In this document: in pieces, positions 51,486 through 60,845 of the stretch
Layout of the letters: each line of letters opens with the position of its first letter
How positions within the stretch are numbered: position 1 is the stretch's first letter
Assembly (NCBI RefSeq): GCF_005938745.2
Contig: NZ_VCBX02000002.1
Span: 372,001-436,000, forward strand
Length of the DNA stretch: 64,000 nucleotides
Origin: Rhodococcus sp. KBS0724
Lineage (GTDB): Bacteria > Actinomycetota > Actinomycetes > Mycobacteriales > Mycobacteriaceae
Reading direction: 5' to 3'
Notes under the pieces: generated by a model
The model's input: only the letters and a program-made list of their open reading frames with translations
Databases searched by the model: none
Told to the model about the DNA's origin: nothing
Position numbers and translations under genes: made by a program

Positions 51486-53597
51486 ATGGGCAGAGGTCAG
51501 CACGACCCCCTCAAGGACTTCCTCATCGACCTCTTCAGCTCCGAGAAGACAACAGGACAGCCCGGCAAATCGGAGAAACCTGCGGTCGGCAAGTACAGCG
51601 CGATCGCGCCATTCATCATCATCGCAACAGCTTTCGCGTTCTACGCTCCACGAATTGTCGAGCTGACCGGGCAGACACCCGAAAGTCAGGGCGCTATCGC
51701 AGCCGTGGCGATTCACGGATACCGCTGGCTTCTCCTGCTCGCCACCCTCGCACTGATCGCACTCGACGTCGTGCGGTTCATCTCGCACCGTCACCGCGTT
51801 CGGCTCGATGCCCACGTACGACAAGCCACCCGGCACCTTCCAGCGAAGGTCACCGTCGGATTCCCGCCCGGTATCAGCGCGTTGCGCAGCGCCAAGATCA
51901 AACTTCCTCGCGGAGCGATCATCCGTCCGAAAGAGATGGACGAATTCACCAGTGCAGTACGTGCTTCCGTAAACCGGCGATCAGGCAAGTGGACCCACAC
52001 GGTTACTCATCAAGCGCACCGAGATCAGATCGTCATCACCCGTAAGCACGTGAAACCCGACACCCGCTCCGATCGCCACCGGGTCCTCGAACAGGTCCTC
52101 GTGGGCGGGCCGCTCAAGGACACGGCCGTCACTGTCGACTCGTACGACGACAACGGTTCCGAGACCGGCTACAAGATCACCTACAGCCAGTCGATGTCGA
52201 GCGGCGTGCACGGGTTCCAGCGCAAAATCGACGAGGCTCTCACCTCCCTCGCCGGAACCCACGAGTCAGGGCGCACCTGGGCGACGGAATGGTTCCCGTC
52301 CGAAGGTTTTCTTCTGATGACGTTGCGTGCTCCGCTGCCGACTCGCGTGGATCATCCGCTGGAGCTGGTCGACGAGAATCTGCGCCACCTTCCCTATGCG
52401 ACAGCGGAATCGGATCTGACCATGTTCTGGGACATTTCCACGAAATCGAACAAGCCGCATTGCCTGATCGTCGGCCCGACCGGCGGCGGCAAGACGTCGG
52501 TTATCCGCACACTGCTCACAGAAGCTGCGCGCCGCGGAATTCCGTTCCTGGGCGTCGATCCGAAAATGATCGAACTCGACGGACTCGAGGGGTATCCCGG
52601 TTGCGCTGCAATCGTCTACGACGCTGTCCGCTCGGCAATGCTGGTGCGCGCGCTGCACTGCGAGATGATGGCCCGCAATCACTACGTGCACGTGAAGAAG
52701 ATCGAGCCCTCGGAGCTTCCGCTTCTGATCACCGTGCTCGACGAATTCTTCATCCTCTCCGGCAAGTGGCAGCGACTGGCGAAGACAGGCGACGACGAGA
52801 CCCGCGAGATGCTCAAGGAACTCGATCCGCTCGGTGCATGGGCCGATCTCGCGGTGCTCGCACGATCCGCTGGTATCCGCTTGTTGCTTGGTGTGCAGCG
52901 TCCCGACGCGTCACTGTTCGGCGGCGCATCCGGTAACGCACGCGACAACTTCGGCACCCGAATTTCGCTCGGTAATCTTTCGCAGGACGGAGCGATGATG
53001 CTGTGGGGAGAGTCCCAAGTCGGCCGCGAAATCGACACCTCCGTTCCCGGTCGTGGTGTGGCATTGGGCAACGACGGCTCTCCCGTGGATGCGCAGATGT
53101 GGTGGACGCCGAACGTCGACCCCCACCCGAACAAGTGGAATCAGCTTTCGGACTCCGAGAAGGCGATCATCAACGGGCTCCGGCCACAGGTGGAACCGCA
53201 GATTGCGTTCTACTCGAAAGAGTTGCGCCAGTTCGTCGAATCCGAACGCTCGATGGCCACGACAGCGCGCGAACGCGGCTACGCCCCGGAGCCGACGCAA
53301 CTCGGCGAAGACCACACGGATCAGGCCGTTCCTGCCGCAGCCGTGGACGACGACGTCGATGCGATTCCGGCTCACTCGGTGACCGAAGGAATGACGATCC
53401 TCGTTACCGGCGAGGACGGAACCGAACACGAGGCAACCGTCTTCGCCGTGACCGTCATCCGCAACAAGGACACCGGCGATGTCACCGAAACCACGATCAC
53501 CGTGGGCGGCACCGGACGGGTGAAAAACCACATCACCTACGGGCCGCACGAAGTGGTGTTCCTACCTGAGCCGGACAAGGTCCTCGAGTCCGTGTGA
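51486..53597 (+). CDS. FtsK/SpoIIIE-type DNA translocase (TraB/TcpA-like coupling ATPase)
   Basis: The 703-residue protein has two N-terminal membrane helices (YSAIAPFIIIATAFAFYAPRI and GYRWLLLLATLALIALDVVRFI), an alpha-domain region and a C-terminal motor with Walker A VGPTGGGKT (near residue 335), Walker B LLITVLDEFF (near 420) and the VLARSAGIRLLLGVQRPDAS region of the FtsK family. The C-terminal 100 residues are an extra acidic and beta-rich part. Proteins of this group drive double-stranded DNA transfer in actinobacterial plasmids or act as coupling proteins of TcpA type. ATG preceded by GAAAGGAG. First gene of the rightward operon. Confidence 0.9.
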   Translation: MGRGQHDPLKDFLIDLFSSEKTTGQPGKSEKPAVGKYSAIAPFIIIATAFAFYAPRIVELTGQTPESQGAIAAVAIHGYRWLLLLATLALIALDVVRFISHRHRVRLDAHVRQATRHLPAKVTVGFPPGISALRSAKIKLPRGAIIRPKEMDEFTSAVRASVNRRSGKWTHTVTHQAHRDQIVITRKHVKPDTRSDRHRVLEQVLVGGPLKDTAVTVDSYDDNGSETGYKITYSQSMSSGVHGFQRKIDEALTSLAGTHESGRTWATEWFPSEGFLLMTLRAPLPTRVDHPLELVDENLRHLPYATAESDLTMFWDISTKSNKPHCLIVGPTGGGKTSVIRTLLTEAARRGIPFLGVDPKMIELDGLEGYPGCAAIVYDAVRSAMLVRALHCEMMARNHYVHVKKIEPSELPLLITVLDEFFILSGKWQRLAKTGDDETREMLKELDPLGAWADLAVLARSAGIRLLLGVQRPDASLFGGASGNARDNFGTRISLGNLSQDGAMMLWGESQVGREIDTSVPGRGVALGNDGSPVDAQMWWTPNVDPHPNKWNQLSDSEKAIINGLRPQVEPQIAFYSKELRQFVESERSMATTARERGYAPEPTQLGEDHTDQAVPAAAVDDDVDAIPAHSVTEGMTILVTGEDGTEHEATVFAVTVIRNKDTGDVTETTITVGGTGRVKNHITYGPHEVVFLPEPDKVLESV

Positions 53598-53655
53598 CCC
53601 CCTGAACGCTTTTACCCCCGAACCCTCGAAACACCACAAGAAAGGTCCTATCGCC

Positions 53656-54012
53656 ATGGCTCGTCGTATCTCCCAGTCGATCACCCCCACCACCGAGGAC
53701 ATCAAGTTACTGCGTGGTCCCTTCGCACCGACCAAGGGCGGCGGGGATCCAGTCATCACCGCACTGCGCAAGGTCCTCAAAGACGGCGTCCCGACGTGGC
53801 TCGCCAAGCTCAGCGAAGAGCAGGAGTTGACTCAGCCGCGCCTCGACGAGATCAAAAGTGCCGTCGCGACCCGCCGCCAGATCATCGAGGTTCTACCCGA
53901 AGGCAAGGCACGAGAGGACGCCCTGGCGGCACTCGACAAAGCAGTCACCATCGTCTCGGAGATGGACAACGAACTCTCCGGCGTCGCTGCATTCAGCGGA
54001 ACGAACGCCTGA
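53656..54012 (+). CDS. Hypothetical helical protein (118 aa)
   Basis: A small cytoplasmic protein of mostly helical, charged composition (WLAKLSEEQELTQPRLDEIKSAVATRRQIIEVLPEGKAREDALAALDKAVTIV) placed between the FtsK-like and ParA-like genes. No family is recognised. AAAGG lies upstream of the ATG, and its stop shares two bases with the next start (TGATG-type overlap), so the two are coupled. A role as an adaptor or DNA-binding partner of the ATPases is plausible but unproved. Confidence 0.6.
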   Translation: MARRISQSITPTTEDIKLLRGPFAPTKGGGDPVITALRKVLKDGVPTWLAKLSEEQELTQPRLDEIKSAVATRRQIIEVLPEGKAREDALAALDKAVTIVSEMDNELSGVAAFSGTNA

Positions 54013-55526
54013 TGTCCGCCCTTGCCATCGAGATCACCGGCGAGCGGACCGCCGTCGCGCGCGGGGCAGGGGCCGAAGAGGTGGAACTGACCGCCGACAA
54101 GGGACAGTCGATCCACGCTGTGATTGCTGCGTACAGCCGCAAGTATTCAGCTGATGCAGGTGCACCGGTAGAGGTCGTCGTGAACGAAGCAGGACGCACG
54201 AATTACCTCACCGTCACCCCTGACGGGAATGTCTCGCGGTCGTTGCCGACAGGGCCGATCGTCGCAGCGGCTGCTGAGGCGGAAGTTCCGCAGGTCGATG
54301 CTGCACCGGAACCGGTCACGATGTCCGTCACCGCCACGTCGCAGCAGTCGGACGTAGCCGAGGAACTAGCGGGCGAGCCGGAAGAAGGTCCGGTAGATGT
54401 TGCACCGGAACCGGTCACGATGTCCGTGGCCCCCACCGGCCACCTGCCGGTTTCCGCCCCCGACGCAGTGCGGCGGGAAGGCAACGCGCAGCGGCCGCGC
54501 CCACCAGTCCCGTGGCAGCGTCCCAACCCCGATACAAGCGCCCGTCGGTCACAGGCAAACGCCTCCACACCAAGCACGCGTCCCGCGATGTCGGTACTCG
54601 CTGCTCCCGAGATCACGCCCGGATCAAACGAACCCGCGCGCACAGGTATTCGGGGTCGACTCAATGCCGTTCTGAACCTGGGACTGGCACCGAAACTAGA
54701 GTCCGCCGAGATGCGTCAACGCGCCGCAATCGCTGCGATCACCGGTCCGATTCCGGGGTTCTCGATCGTGACAGTGGCCAACCCGAAAGGGGGTGTCGGC
54801 AAGACCCCGATCGCAGTCGGATTGAACGCTGTCATCGCTCAGCATCGGGGAGCGGGAAGCACGGTCTGCGCGGATGTTGCAGAGGTCGGGGGCAGTCTCG
54901 CTGACCGCGTCTCCGTTCCACCGCGCGCCGGTCAGGATGTACTCGCACTAGTTGCCGCGCAGGCCGCAGCACCAGGAAGTATCCGTCCTTCCGAGCTGTC
55001 GCGGTTCCTGGCACGTCAGCCAGGCGGTGAAGACGTCGTGGCCGGCACTTTCTACGGATTCGACGGTGCCGCCCTGGGATACGACGACGTCGAGTCGTTG
55101 GCCACTGTCCTGTCCGAGCATCGCGAGATTCTCATCGCCGATACCGGCAACAACAGGTTGGCCGGGAGTTGGCAGTGGGCGACCTCGAACGCGAACGTCC
55201 TCGTCGTTCCAGTGCCATTGCGCCGGGATGCCGCCGCTGCCGCGCACCGGATGCTGCTCGACCTCGCTGCTACCGCGGGATCACACATCCTGGCCCGCAC
55301 GATCGTCGTTATTACCGACGGGCCAGGTGATGCTCCGATGGTCGAGATCGAGGCCGTCGATGCGTTTCTCGACGTCGGTGTCCATTCGGTTCGTCGGATG
55401 CCGTTCGAGCCGTTGTTCGCGTCGGGAGAGCGGATCGCGTTCTCCCAGCTTCGCTCGACGACCACCGAATCCCTGACTGTCGTTGCCTCGACCGTCATCG
55501 ACCTGATCGCCCACGCCGCGCTCTGA
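54012..55526 (+). CDS. ParA/MinD-type ATPase with a long N-terminal extension
   Basis: The C-terminal half is a ParA-type ATPase with deviant Walker A NPKGGVGKTP (near residue 258; the family's Thr/Ser after GKT is Pro here), then VCADVAEVGGSLADRV and EILIADTGNNRLAGSW, where Walker B-like DTG follows. The N-terminal 230 residues are a globular start (SALAIEITGERTAVARGAGAEEVEL) and a disordered part with a repeated APEPVTMSV motif. In conjugation modules such proteins position the machinery or, in the partition role, segregate the plasmid; the place within the transfer operon favours the former. The loss of the small residue after GKT may slow hydrolysis. Confidence 0.75.
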   Translation: MSALAIEITGERTAVARGAGAEEVELTADKGQSIHAVIAAYSRKYSADAGAPVEVVVNEAGRTNYLTVTPDGNVSRSLPTGPIVAAAAEAEVPQVDAAPEPVTMSVTATSQQSDVAEELAGEPEEGPVDVAPEPVTMSVAPTGHLPVSAPDAVRREGNAQRPRPPVPWQRPNPDTSARRSQANASTPSTRPAMSVLAAPEITPGSNEPARTGIRGRLNAVLNLGLAPKLESAEMRQRAAIAAITGPIPGFSIVTVANPKGGVGKTPIAVGLNAVIAQHRGAGSTVCADVAEVGGSLADRVSVPPRAGQDVLALVAAQAAAPGSIRPSELSRFLARQPGGEDVVAGTFYGFDGAALGYDDVESLATVLSEHREILIADTGNNRLAGSWQWATSNANVLVVPVPLRRDAAAAAHRMLLDLAATAGSHILARTIVVITDGPGDAPMVEIEAVDAFLDVGVHSVRRMPFEPLFASGERIAFSQLRSTTTESLTVVASTVIDLIAHAAL

Positions 55527-55602
55527 CCCACTGTCGTGCGGCACTGCCGTTCGACGTGCGTATCGGCCTCCACCAGTAGTTTCCTCATCGAAAGGCATCA
55601 CT

Positions 55603-56820
55603 ATGAGTATCGACATCACCGCGGGCAACCTAGCATCGCGGCGTGCACAGCAGGGTGTTCGGCATCGCCGCCGCAGTGCCGCGCGTCAGGTCACTGTCGC
55701 TGTTGTCGCTAGCGCAGCGGTCGTGGCCGGCATCGCCTTCGCGCCTTCCGCAACGGCAGCACCGGGACAGGCCGGCATCACCGACGGCGGGGGACAGGCA
55801 GGTATCTCACAGGGCGGCGGACAGTCCGGTGTGACCACTGAAACTCCCGCGCCGGCTCCGCCGCAGCCCGCGCCGACCTACTGGGTCGAACCGCCCGCGC
55901 AGTACCAGAACATCACCTACCAGCGGCTGGCGAACTTCGACTACAACACCAACACCTACACAGGTCAGTCCACCAACTACGACGCCACACCGATCGATTA
56001 CAGCCAGCTCCATCTCCCCGGCCCGGCCCCGATCATCGCGCCGATCATCGCCCCGCGCGATACCCTCCGCTTCGGCACATTCCATATCGCGCAGCCGAAC
56101 TGGGTTTCCGATGCAGACCTCGAACGGACCAACAACACCACTGCCGTTGTCGAGTCGATGGTCGCGACGTTCTGGCATTCGACCGGTGTTCCCGTGGACA
56201 AGGCAAGCCGCGAGTCCGCAGCGCAGGTCGCCGGCGCTGCCGGCGGCGCATTGAGCGGTGGGCTAGCGCTCGCAGCACCGTTCGCGACAGGCGGTGCGCT
56301 GATCGGCGGCACCATCGGCGGCAATATCGGCATGGGCTTGGGTAACGTCTTCGTCCCCGGTATCGGTTGGGTGGCAGGCGGATTGGCCGGTACAGGCGCA
56401 GGTGCGGGTATCGGTGCACTGGCACTAGGTGTTCCGGCTTTCCTCACGGGCGCAGTCGGCGGCGGAATCGGTGGATTCGTCGCGGCCACCGCATACGGTG
56501 CCGGCGAACTCGGAGAACCCGTCGACATCGAGATCCCGGACGTCGACCAGCCCGCTGTGACAGCGCAGACACAGAACGTCCTCACCGAGTGGGAGAACTC
56601 CGGACCGGTCGGGCAGTTCGCAGCTAACACAGTCCGCGACACCGTTGCCGCCGCTCCTGCAATCGATGCTCAGGTCCGCGACTTCGTGGGAGCGCAGCCC
56701 GGCGGTCAGCAGATTATCGAGCAGGTCGACTCAGCCCTGACGGACTATTTCCAGAACGCCTCACCGGGTCTGGCATCCACGCTGATCAGCGAAGCAATCG
56801 GCGGCGGCGCACAGGCATAA
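55603..56820 (+). CDS. Secreted glycine-zipper protein of the transfer operon (405 aa)
   Basis: A long signal peptide (QVTVAVVASAAVVAGIAFAPSATAAPGQ) is followed by imperfect repeats (GQAGITDGGG, GQAGISQGGG, GQSGVTTE) and a Tyr/Asn-rich part (PPAQYQNITYQRLANFDYNTN). A roughly 100-residue glycine-zipper hydrophobic region follows (AGAAGGALSGGLALAAPFATGG, then GGTIGGNIGMGLGNVF... GAVGGGIGGFVAATAYG), and a helical end. Gly-zipper regions form membrane-spanning pores or oligomers. It could be a surface or channel component; I know of no characterised equivalent. AAAGG precedes the ATG. Confidence 0.6.
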   Translation: MSIDITAGNLASRRAQQGVRHRRRSAARQVTVAVVASAAVVAGIAFAPSATAAPGQAGITDGGGQAGISQGGGQSGVTTETPAPAPPQPAPTYWVEPPAQYQNITYQRLANFDYNTNTYTGQSTNYDATPIDYSQLHLPGPAPIIAPIIAPRDTLRFGTFHIAQPNWVSDADLERTNNTTAVVESMVATFWHSTGVPVDKASRESAAQVAGAAGGALSGGLALAAPFATGGALIGGTIGGNIGMGLGNVFVPGIGWVAGGLAGTGAGAGIGALALGVPAFLTGAVGGGIGGFVAATAYGAGELGEPVDIEIPDVDQPAVTAQTQNVLTEWENSGPVGQFAANTVRDTVAAAPAIDAQVRDFVGAQPGGQQIIEQVDSALTDYFQNASPGLASTLISEAIGGGAQA

Positions 56821-56919
56821 CCCACAGCAACGCATAGCTCGGTCGGGGCGGGCGGCATACCTGCCGTCCGCCCCGACCTGCCACTGGCAATGACAACGAC
56901 GAAAGGCGAGTGCGCCGAC

Positions 56920-57645
56920 ATGAAGTCGATCCTGAGCACCAAGACCACAAGGCATCCGGCAGTGATCGATACGCTCGGCGGCGCACCTGCCGGGGCACCG
57001 AAAGCCGCTCGACCCGCAACCGGCTCACCGAAAACCTCCAAGGCCCCGAAAGCCACCAAGGCGCCGAAGCCCCCGAGGGCACCGAAAGCACCACGCTCAC
57101 CGAAGGACGCGCCGCCGCGGCGCCCCTACCTACTGCGATACGCGGCAGCATTACTGCTGGTTGTGGCACTACTCGGCTGGTTCCTGCTGCGCGTGTTTTC
57201 CGGATCCGACACCTTTAACCCGGTGATCGCTCAGAGCGACGAGGTAGCTCCCACATCGATGCCGGCCCTGGCGGTCACCCCGCCGGCAGTCGCCACCGAA
57301 CCAGTTGCCGACCCCAGTGCCTGCCGCACTGACCAGGGCGATCAGAAGACCGGCGCGGGCGTTATCGCAGCCTTCGAACATGCCTACTACATCACCCGCT
57401 CCGCAGACGCGGTCCGAGCGCTGGCCACCCCCGACACCTCGCTACCTCTTGCGGACAAGATTCAAGCTGGAATCGACTCCGTTCCCGTAGGAACCACGCA
57501 TTGCGTGCGCATCACTGCGGTCACGTCCGGTGTTTACTCCGTCGTTCTCGCGGAAATGCGTCCCGGAATTGCCCCCGAGCAGTACCCACAGACGATCACC
57601 ACCAAGGACATCGACGGCCGTTGGTTCGTCGACAGCATCAGCTGA
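56920..57645 (+). CDS. Bitopic membrane protein with NTF2/VirB8-like domain
   Basis: A basic Lys/Pro/Ala-rich cytoplasmic tail (SPKTSKAPKATKAPKPPRAP) precedes one membrane helix (YAAALLLVVALLGWFLLRVF) and an outer domain of about 110 residues (GVIAAFEHAYYITRSADAVRALATPD...THCVRITAVTSGVYSVVLAEMRPG...DGRWFVDSI), typical for NTF2-like conjugation proteins. The tail could bind DNA or the ATPases. An in-frame ATG ten codons upstream is possible, but AAAGG is positioned for either. It is the third NTF2-like candidate in the module. Confidence 0.6.
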   Translation: MKSILSTKTTRHPAVIDTLGGAPAGAPKAARPATGSPKTSKAPKATKAPKPPRAPKAPRSPKDAPPRRPYLLRYAAALLLVVALLGWFLLRVFSGSDTFNPVIAQSDEVAPTSMPALAVTPPAVATEPVADPSACRTDQGDQKTGAGVIAAFEHAYYITRSADAVRALATPDTSLPLADKIQAGIDSVPVGTTHCVRITAVTSGVYSVVLAEMRPGIAPEQYPQTITTKDIDGRWFVDSIS

Positions 57646-57690
57646 TCCACCACCGCGACGACATTCCTTTTCAGAGAGACGAAAACTCCA

Positions 57691-58212
57691 ATGAACCACT
57701 CAGCCAAGCGAACCCGACGATCATTCGCTGTCGCCGCCATCGGGGTACTCGCCGCGTTGACCGCGTGTGGAAGCGGTGACAGTCGCGCCGCTACCGGTGT
57801 ATCCGCCTCCAGAAGTGGCACGATCGTCACCGACTCGACCGACGATCTCGGTTCCATCATCATCGGCTGGGGCGAAAAGCGCTCCGACACCGAGATCACC
57901 ACCCCGAAACCCGAGGACATCACCGCCCGCTGCACCGGCACAGGCGAGAACCTCGTCGTGGACATCTCGGCACCGAACGGCTGGAAGATCAAGGCATTTA
58001 ACCCGTCCCAAGTTCTTACCGTCGAGAACACCGAGCAGGACCTGTCCGGAGACATCGACACAACAAACCAATTCCTCGAAGCCCTGCACTCGATCGACTG
58101 GTCGAACCCTGACCAGGTCGACATCGCGGCCACCGCTGATGCACCGGCCGACTGGAACTCGTCCTACGGGCAAGGACGTGTCTATCTGTCCCTGCACGTC
58201 GACTGCACCTGA
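57691..58212 (+). CDS. Lipoprotein (173 aa)
   Basis: The signal ends with LTAC (lipobox), placing the mature 145-residue protein on the outside of the membrane. It has a compact beta-rich core (TAQCTGTGENLVVDISAPNGWKIKAFNPSQVLTVENTEQDL-like sequence in the middle) and a Cys near the end (LHVDCT) that could pair with TARCTG. No enzyme motif is seen. The ATG follows the VirB8-like gene by 45 bp. A channel-associated lipoprotein (VirB7-like role) is possible. Confidence 0.65.
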   Translation: MNHSAKRTRRSFAVAAIGVLAALTACGSGDSRAATGVSASRSGTIVTDSTDDLGSIIIGWGEKRSDTEITTPKPEDITARCTGTGENLVVDISAPNGWKIKAFNPSQVLTVENTEQDLSGDIDTTNQFLEALHSIDWSNPDQVDIAATADAPADWNSSYGQGRVYLSLHVDCT

Positions 58213-58258
58213 TCGGTGGGAATCGACAACTAACGTCATGACCCAATGTCAACGGAGA

Positions 58259-58272
58259 GTTATCCACAGGCG
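58259..58272 (+). promoter_or_regulatory. Conjugation-regulon box, copy 3 (rightward)
   Basis: GTTATCCACAGGCG matches the first 14 bases of copies 1 and 2, in the direction of the cutinase-like gene whose start is about 120 bp further on. It falls between two co-directional genes, implying an internal promoter. Confidence 0.6.
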
Positions 58273-58392
58273 GGTTGATGCGGCGCGTCAGATACGTCAC
58301 TGTGTGCGCTCACCTGAAAGGTGGGCGCGGTTGACGGGACATCGGCGGTGCACACCGGAAGGTGCATTGTCCCTTTGGTAGATGAGGTGCAC

Positions 58393-60390
58393 ATGGCGCT
58401 CCCACGTCCGAAAGCTCGCCGCGCGGTCACCCTGTTGGTGATTGCCAGCGTCGCCACAAGTTCGGTCGCACTCACCGCTCCTGCGATTGCCCATGCGGCG
58501 CCGACCACGTGTGCAGCGACGTTCAATCTGTTCATTCCCGGCACCTGGGAAACGACCGAAGATGCTGACCCTTCAGCGCCGGTCGGCATGCTCAAACCCG
58601 TTGCCGATGCCCTCAAGAGCGCGCATGGCAGCGACGCCGAGATTTACACGCTGCCGTACATGGCGCGCGCATTCGATAACGGCCACACCTACGCAGACAG
58701 CAAAGCCGACGCTCTCACCAAATCGAAGCAGATCTTGTCAAAGATTGAGAATGCTTGCCCGAGCACCAAATTCACCATCATCGGTTACTCGCAGGGCGCG
58801 GACGCTGCCGGTGACCTCGCGTCCGAGATCGGGAACGGCAAGGGTGCGGTCGATGCTGGTCAAGTTCTCGCAGTCGGTCTGCTCGCTGATCCTGGTGCCG
58901 GAACGAAAGGCTCTGCGACGGTCGGCCCGCGCACTTCGGGCCACGGTATCGCCGACCCGCGCCCACAGGGGATGGGTTCGCTCTCTGGCCGCGTGGCCTC
59001 GATCTGCGATCCAGGAGACCTGTATTGCTCGATCGAGAAGGGCTCGAGCCCGATACTCGGTTCGCTCGGCTCGATCCTGACAAAGAGCCCCAGCGGCGCC
59101 GCGACCGACACGGTGGCCGGCGGGAACAGTCGACTCGCCACCGCGATGACGTCGGATTTCTCCGGCTCAGATCTGCCTGCGCTGGCGGCGAACGTTGCCA
59201 CGCTCGGGAAGCGGCTCTCCGAGCCGGCCGTCGACATCAAACAGGTAGCGGTAGCCGCATCATCGATCGCGAAGACCCTCGCGCCATTGGCGGACCTCCT
59301 CGACTCGGGAGCGGCGAACCCGCAAGCGAACGGCCAACTCGCGGCCGCACCGGTTGGTACGGCCGAGTACAACGCGTCCGAAGTCCTCACCAGGGCGGGG
59401 CAATCCGATCTCACTGCAGCCCTCGATACCGCCACGAAACTCGCAGACACCGCGAACAGGCTCACCGGCCGTGACGGCGGTGACTCTCTGCGCTTGCCGT
59501 CGACCTCGGCGGAGGTGCAGACCCTGACCAGGGCCGCAGAGTCTCTCGGCGTGCAGGTCGCACCACTGGCATCGACCCCCTCCGATGCGATCACCTCGGC
59601 CACCAGCGTGCTGTCGGTACTCAAACCGACGGTGGTGGTCAATCAGGTTCTCAATGTCGCCACCGGTATCACCTCGCTCGACATGCCCGGCATCCTCGAG
59701 AATCTGACTGTGCTGCCGCAGAGGGTCGCCGCGCTCGACGCGCGCGGTGCTCACGAGATCGCGGGTGAGCTCAATAATCAGTTCTCACCGTTGATCACGA
59801 TGGCTGCAGCTGTTGATCTGACATGGGTCTCGCAGGTGCTTTCGGTCATCCCCGACCCCTCCGGTGCTACTCAGATCGCGGCACTCGTCGCGTCGATCCT
59901 CGCAAACGTTGACGTGATCAAGTTGGCGAACATCGTCGGGCAGATCCAGGAGATCGCCTGGGCTGCTGTCGAAAAGCTTCTACCTCCACTGGGGAAGCTG
60001 CCTGATCCGCTCGGCGCAGCCGCAGCCATGACGGGTCTCGTTCCGGTTGGCCTGGATTTGGCGTCGGTGGCGATGAACATGCTCTCCGGTAAGGCCACCA
60101 AGACCCCGCCGGCACTGATGGGTAAGCAGACGAACGCGGTCTCCACGAGCATCACCACCGCGGCGGAGAACCTGGATTTGCCGCAACTGTCGGACTCGTT
60201 GGTGAAGTTGTCGCAGTCGCAAGAGGCAGAGGACCTCGCCTCCTTGGTCGGCGAAGGACTGCGCGCTGCAGACTTTTTCGCCTCCGGTGCTCATACCAAC
60301 TACAACTCACTCGTCGTCGACAACGCCGGACGCAGCGCCATTGTGTGGCTCTCGGACTGGCTCAATCTCCAGATCGGACGTGCCGTATGA
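58393..60390 (+). CDS. Secreted cutinase-like protein with a long C-terminal region
   Basis: A signal peptide (AVTLLVIASVATSSVALTAPAIAHA) precedes a cutinase/alpha-beta-hydrolase domain with the nucleophile in IGYSQGADAAGD (Ser133) and an acid in VASICDPGDLYC (Asp206 or 209). The His that normally follows about 12-15 residues later in H..Y is not there: the text continues SIEKGSSPILGSLG. About 430 further residues form an Ala/Leu/Val-rich helical region not found in ordinary cutinases (usual length 200-250). Cutinase-like proteins act on esters of the mycolate cell envelope and occur in conjugative regions of rhodococcal plasmids. ATG with GAGG upstream. Confidence 0.75.
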   Translation: MALPRPKARRAVTLLVIASVATSSVALTAPAIAHAAPTTCAATFNLFIPGTWETTEDADPSAPVGMLKPVADALKSAHGSDAEIYTLPYMARAFDNGHTYADSKADALTKSKQILSKIENACPSTKFTIIGYSQGADAAGDLASEIGNGKGAVDAGQVLAVGLLADPGAGTKGSATVGPRTSGHGIADPRPQGMGSLSGRVASICDPGDLYCSIEKGSSPILGSLGSILTKSPSGAATDTVAGGNSRLATAMTSDFSGSDLPALAANVATLGKRLSEPAVDIKQVAVAASSIAKTLAPLADLLDSGAANPQANGQLAAAPVGTAEYNASEVLTRAGQSDLTAALDTATKLADTANRLTGRDGGDSLRLPSTSAEVQTLTRAAESLGVQVAPLASTPSDAITSATSVLSVLKPTVVVNQVLNVATGITSLDMPGILENLTVLPQRVAALDARGAHEIAGELNNQFSPLITMAAAVDLTWVSQVLSVIPDPSGATQIAALVASILANVDVIKLANIVGQIQEIAWAAVEKLLPPLGKLPDPLGAAAAMTGLVPVGLDLASVAMNMLSGKATKTPPALMGKQTNAVSTSITTAAENLDLPQLSDSLVKLSQSQEAEDLASLVGEGLRAADFFASGAHTNYNSLVVDNAGRSAIVWLSDWLNLQIGRAV

Positions 60391-60845
60391 GTCCCCGAGC
60401 CCACAACCCCGCTGCCCGATGGACCTCGTGCGAGAAGTGCGGTCACCGCGGCTATCACACACGCGGTGATGCGAAGGCAGTTCGCAAACGCCACCACGGC
60501 ACCAAAGGGATGGCCGTGTTCTCCTGCCCCCACACCAAGGGCTTGTTTCACGTCGGACACCGGCCGAACGCGTTGAGCAGCGGGGAGATTGATCGCAACC
60601 TGCTACGAGTGCAGGCCCTGAAATCGGACACCGCCGCAGAAAGCTTTCGAGTCGCGCCGTTCACGACATGCCCTGCATCGGCGGTGTCATCGTCTGAATC
60701 TCACTCCGGCCGGACCCTCGCAGCCGAGCCCATGGTCGCAACCACCGATGCCCGCCGACTGGAACGCACCCGACGGGTGCGCACCGCACCTCGGTGTCCC
60801 TGCACCTCGACCGCATCCGATCAGAATAAGGAAACGACAGAATGA
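60387..60845 (+). CDS. Small zinc-ribbon-like protein (152 aa)
   Basis: The N-terminal 50 residues hold WTSCEKCGHRGYHTRGDAKAVRKRHHGTKGMAVFSCPHTKGLFHVGH: a CxxC pair, then C and two His residues in the order of a small zinc-binding fold. The rest is Ser/Thr/Arg-rich and possibly disordered. The start ATG overlaps the cutinase-like gene stop (ATGA), and its own stop overlaps the next ATG in the same way. Similar short CxxC...C..H proteins of unknown function are common in actinobacterial accessory DNA; I know no role. Confidence 0.65.
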   Translation: MSPRAHNPAARWTSCEKCGHRGYHTRGDAKAVRKRHHGTKGMAVFSCPHTKGLFHVGHRPNALSSGEIDRNLLRVQALKSDTAAESFRVAPFTTCPASAVSSSESHSGRTLAAEPMVATTDARRLERTRRVRTAPRCPCTSTASDQNKETTE

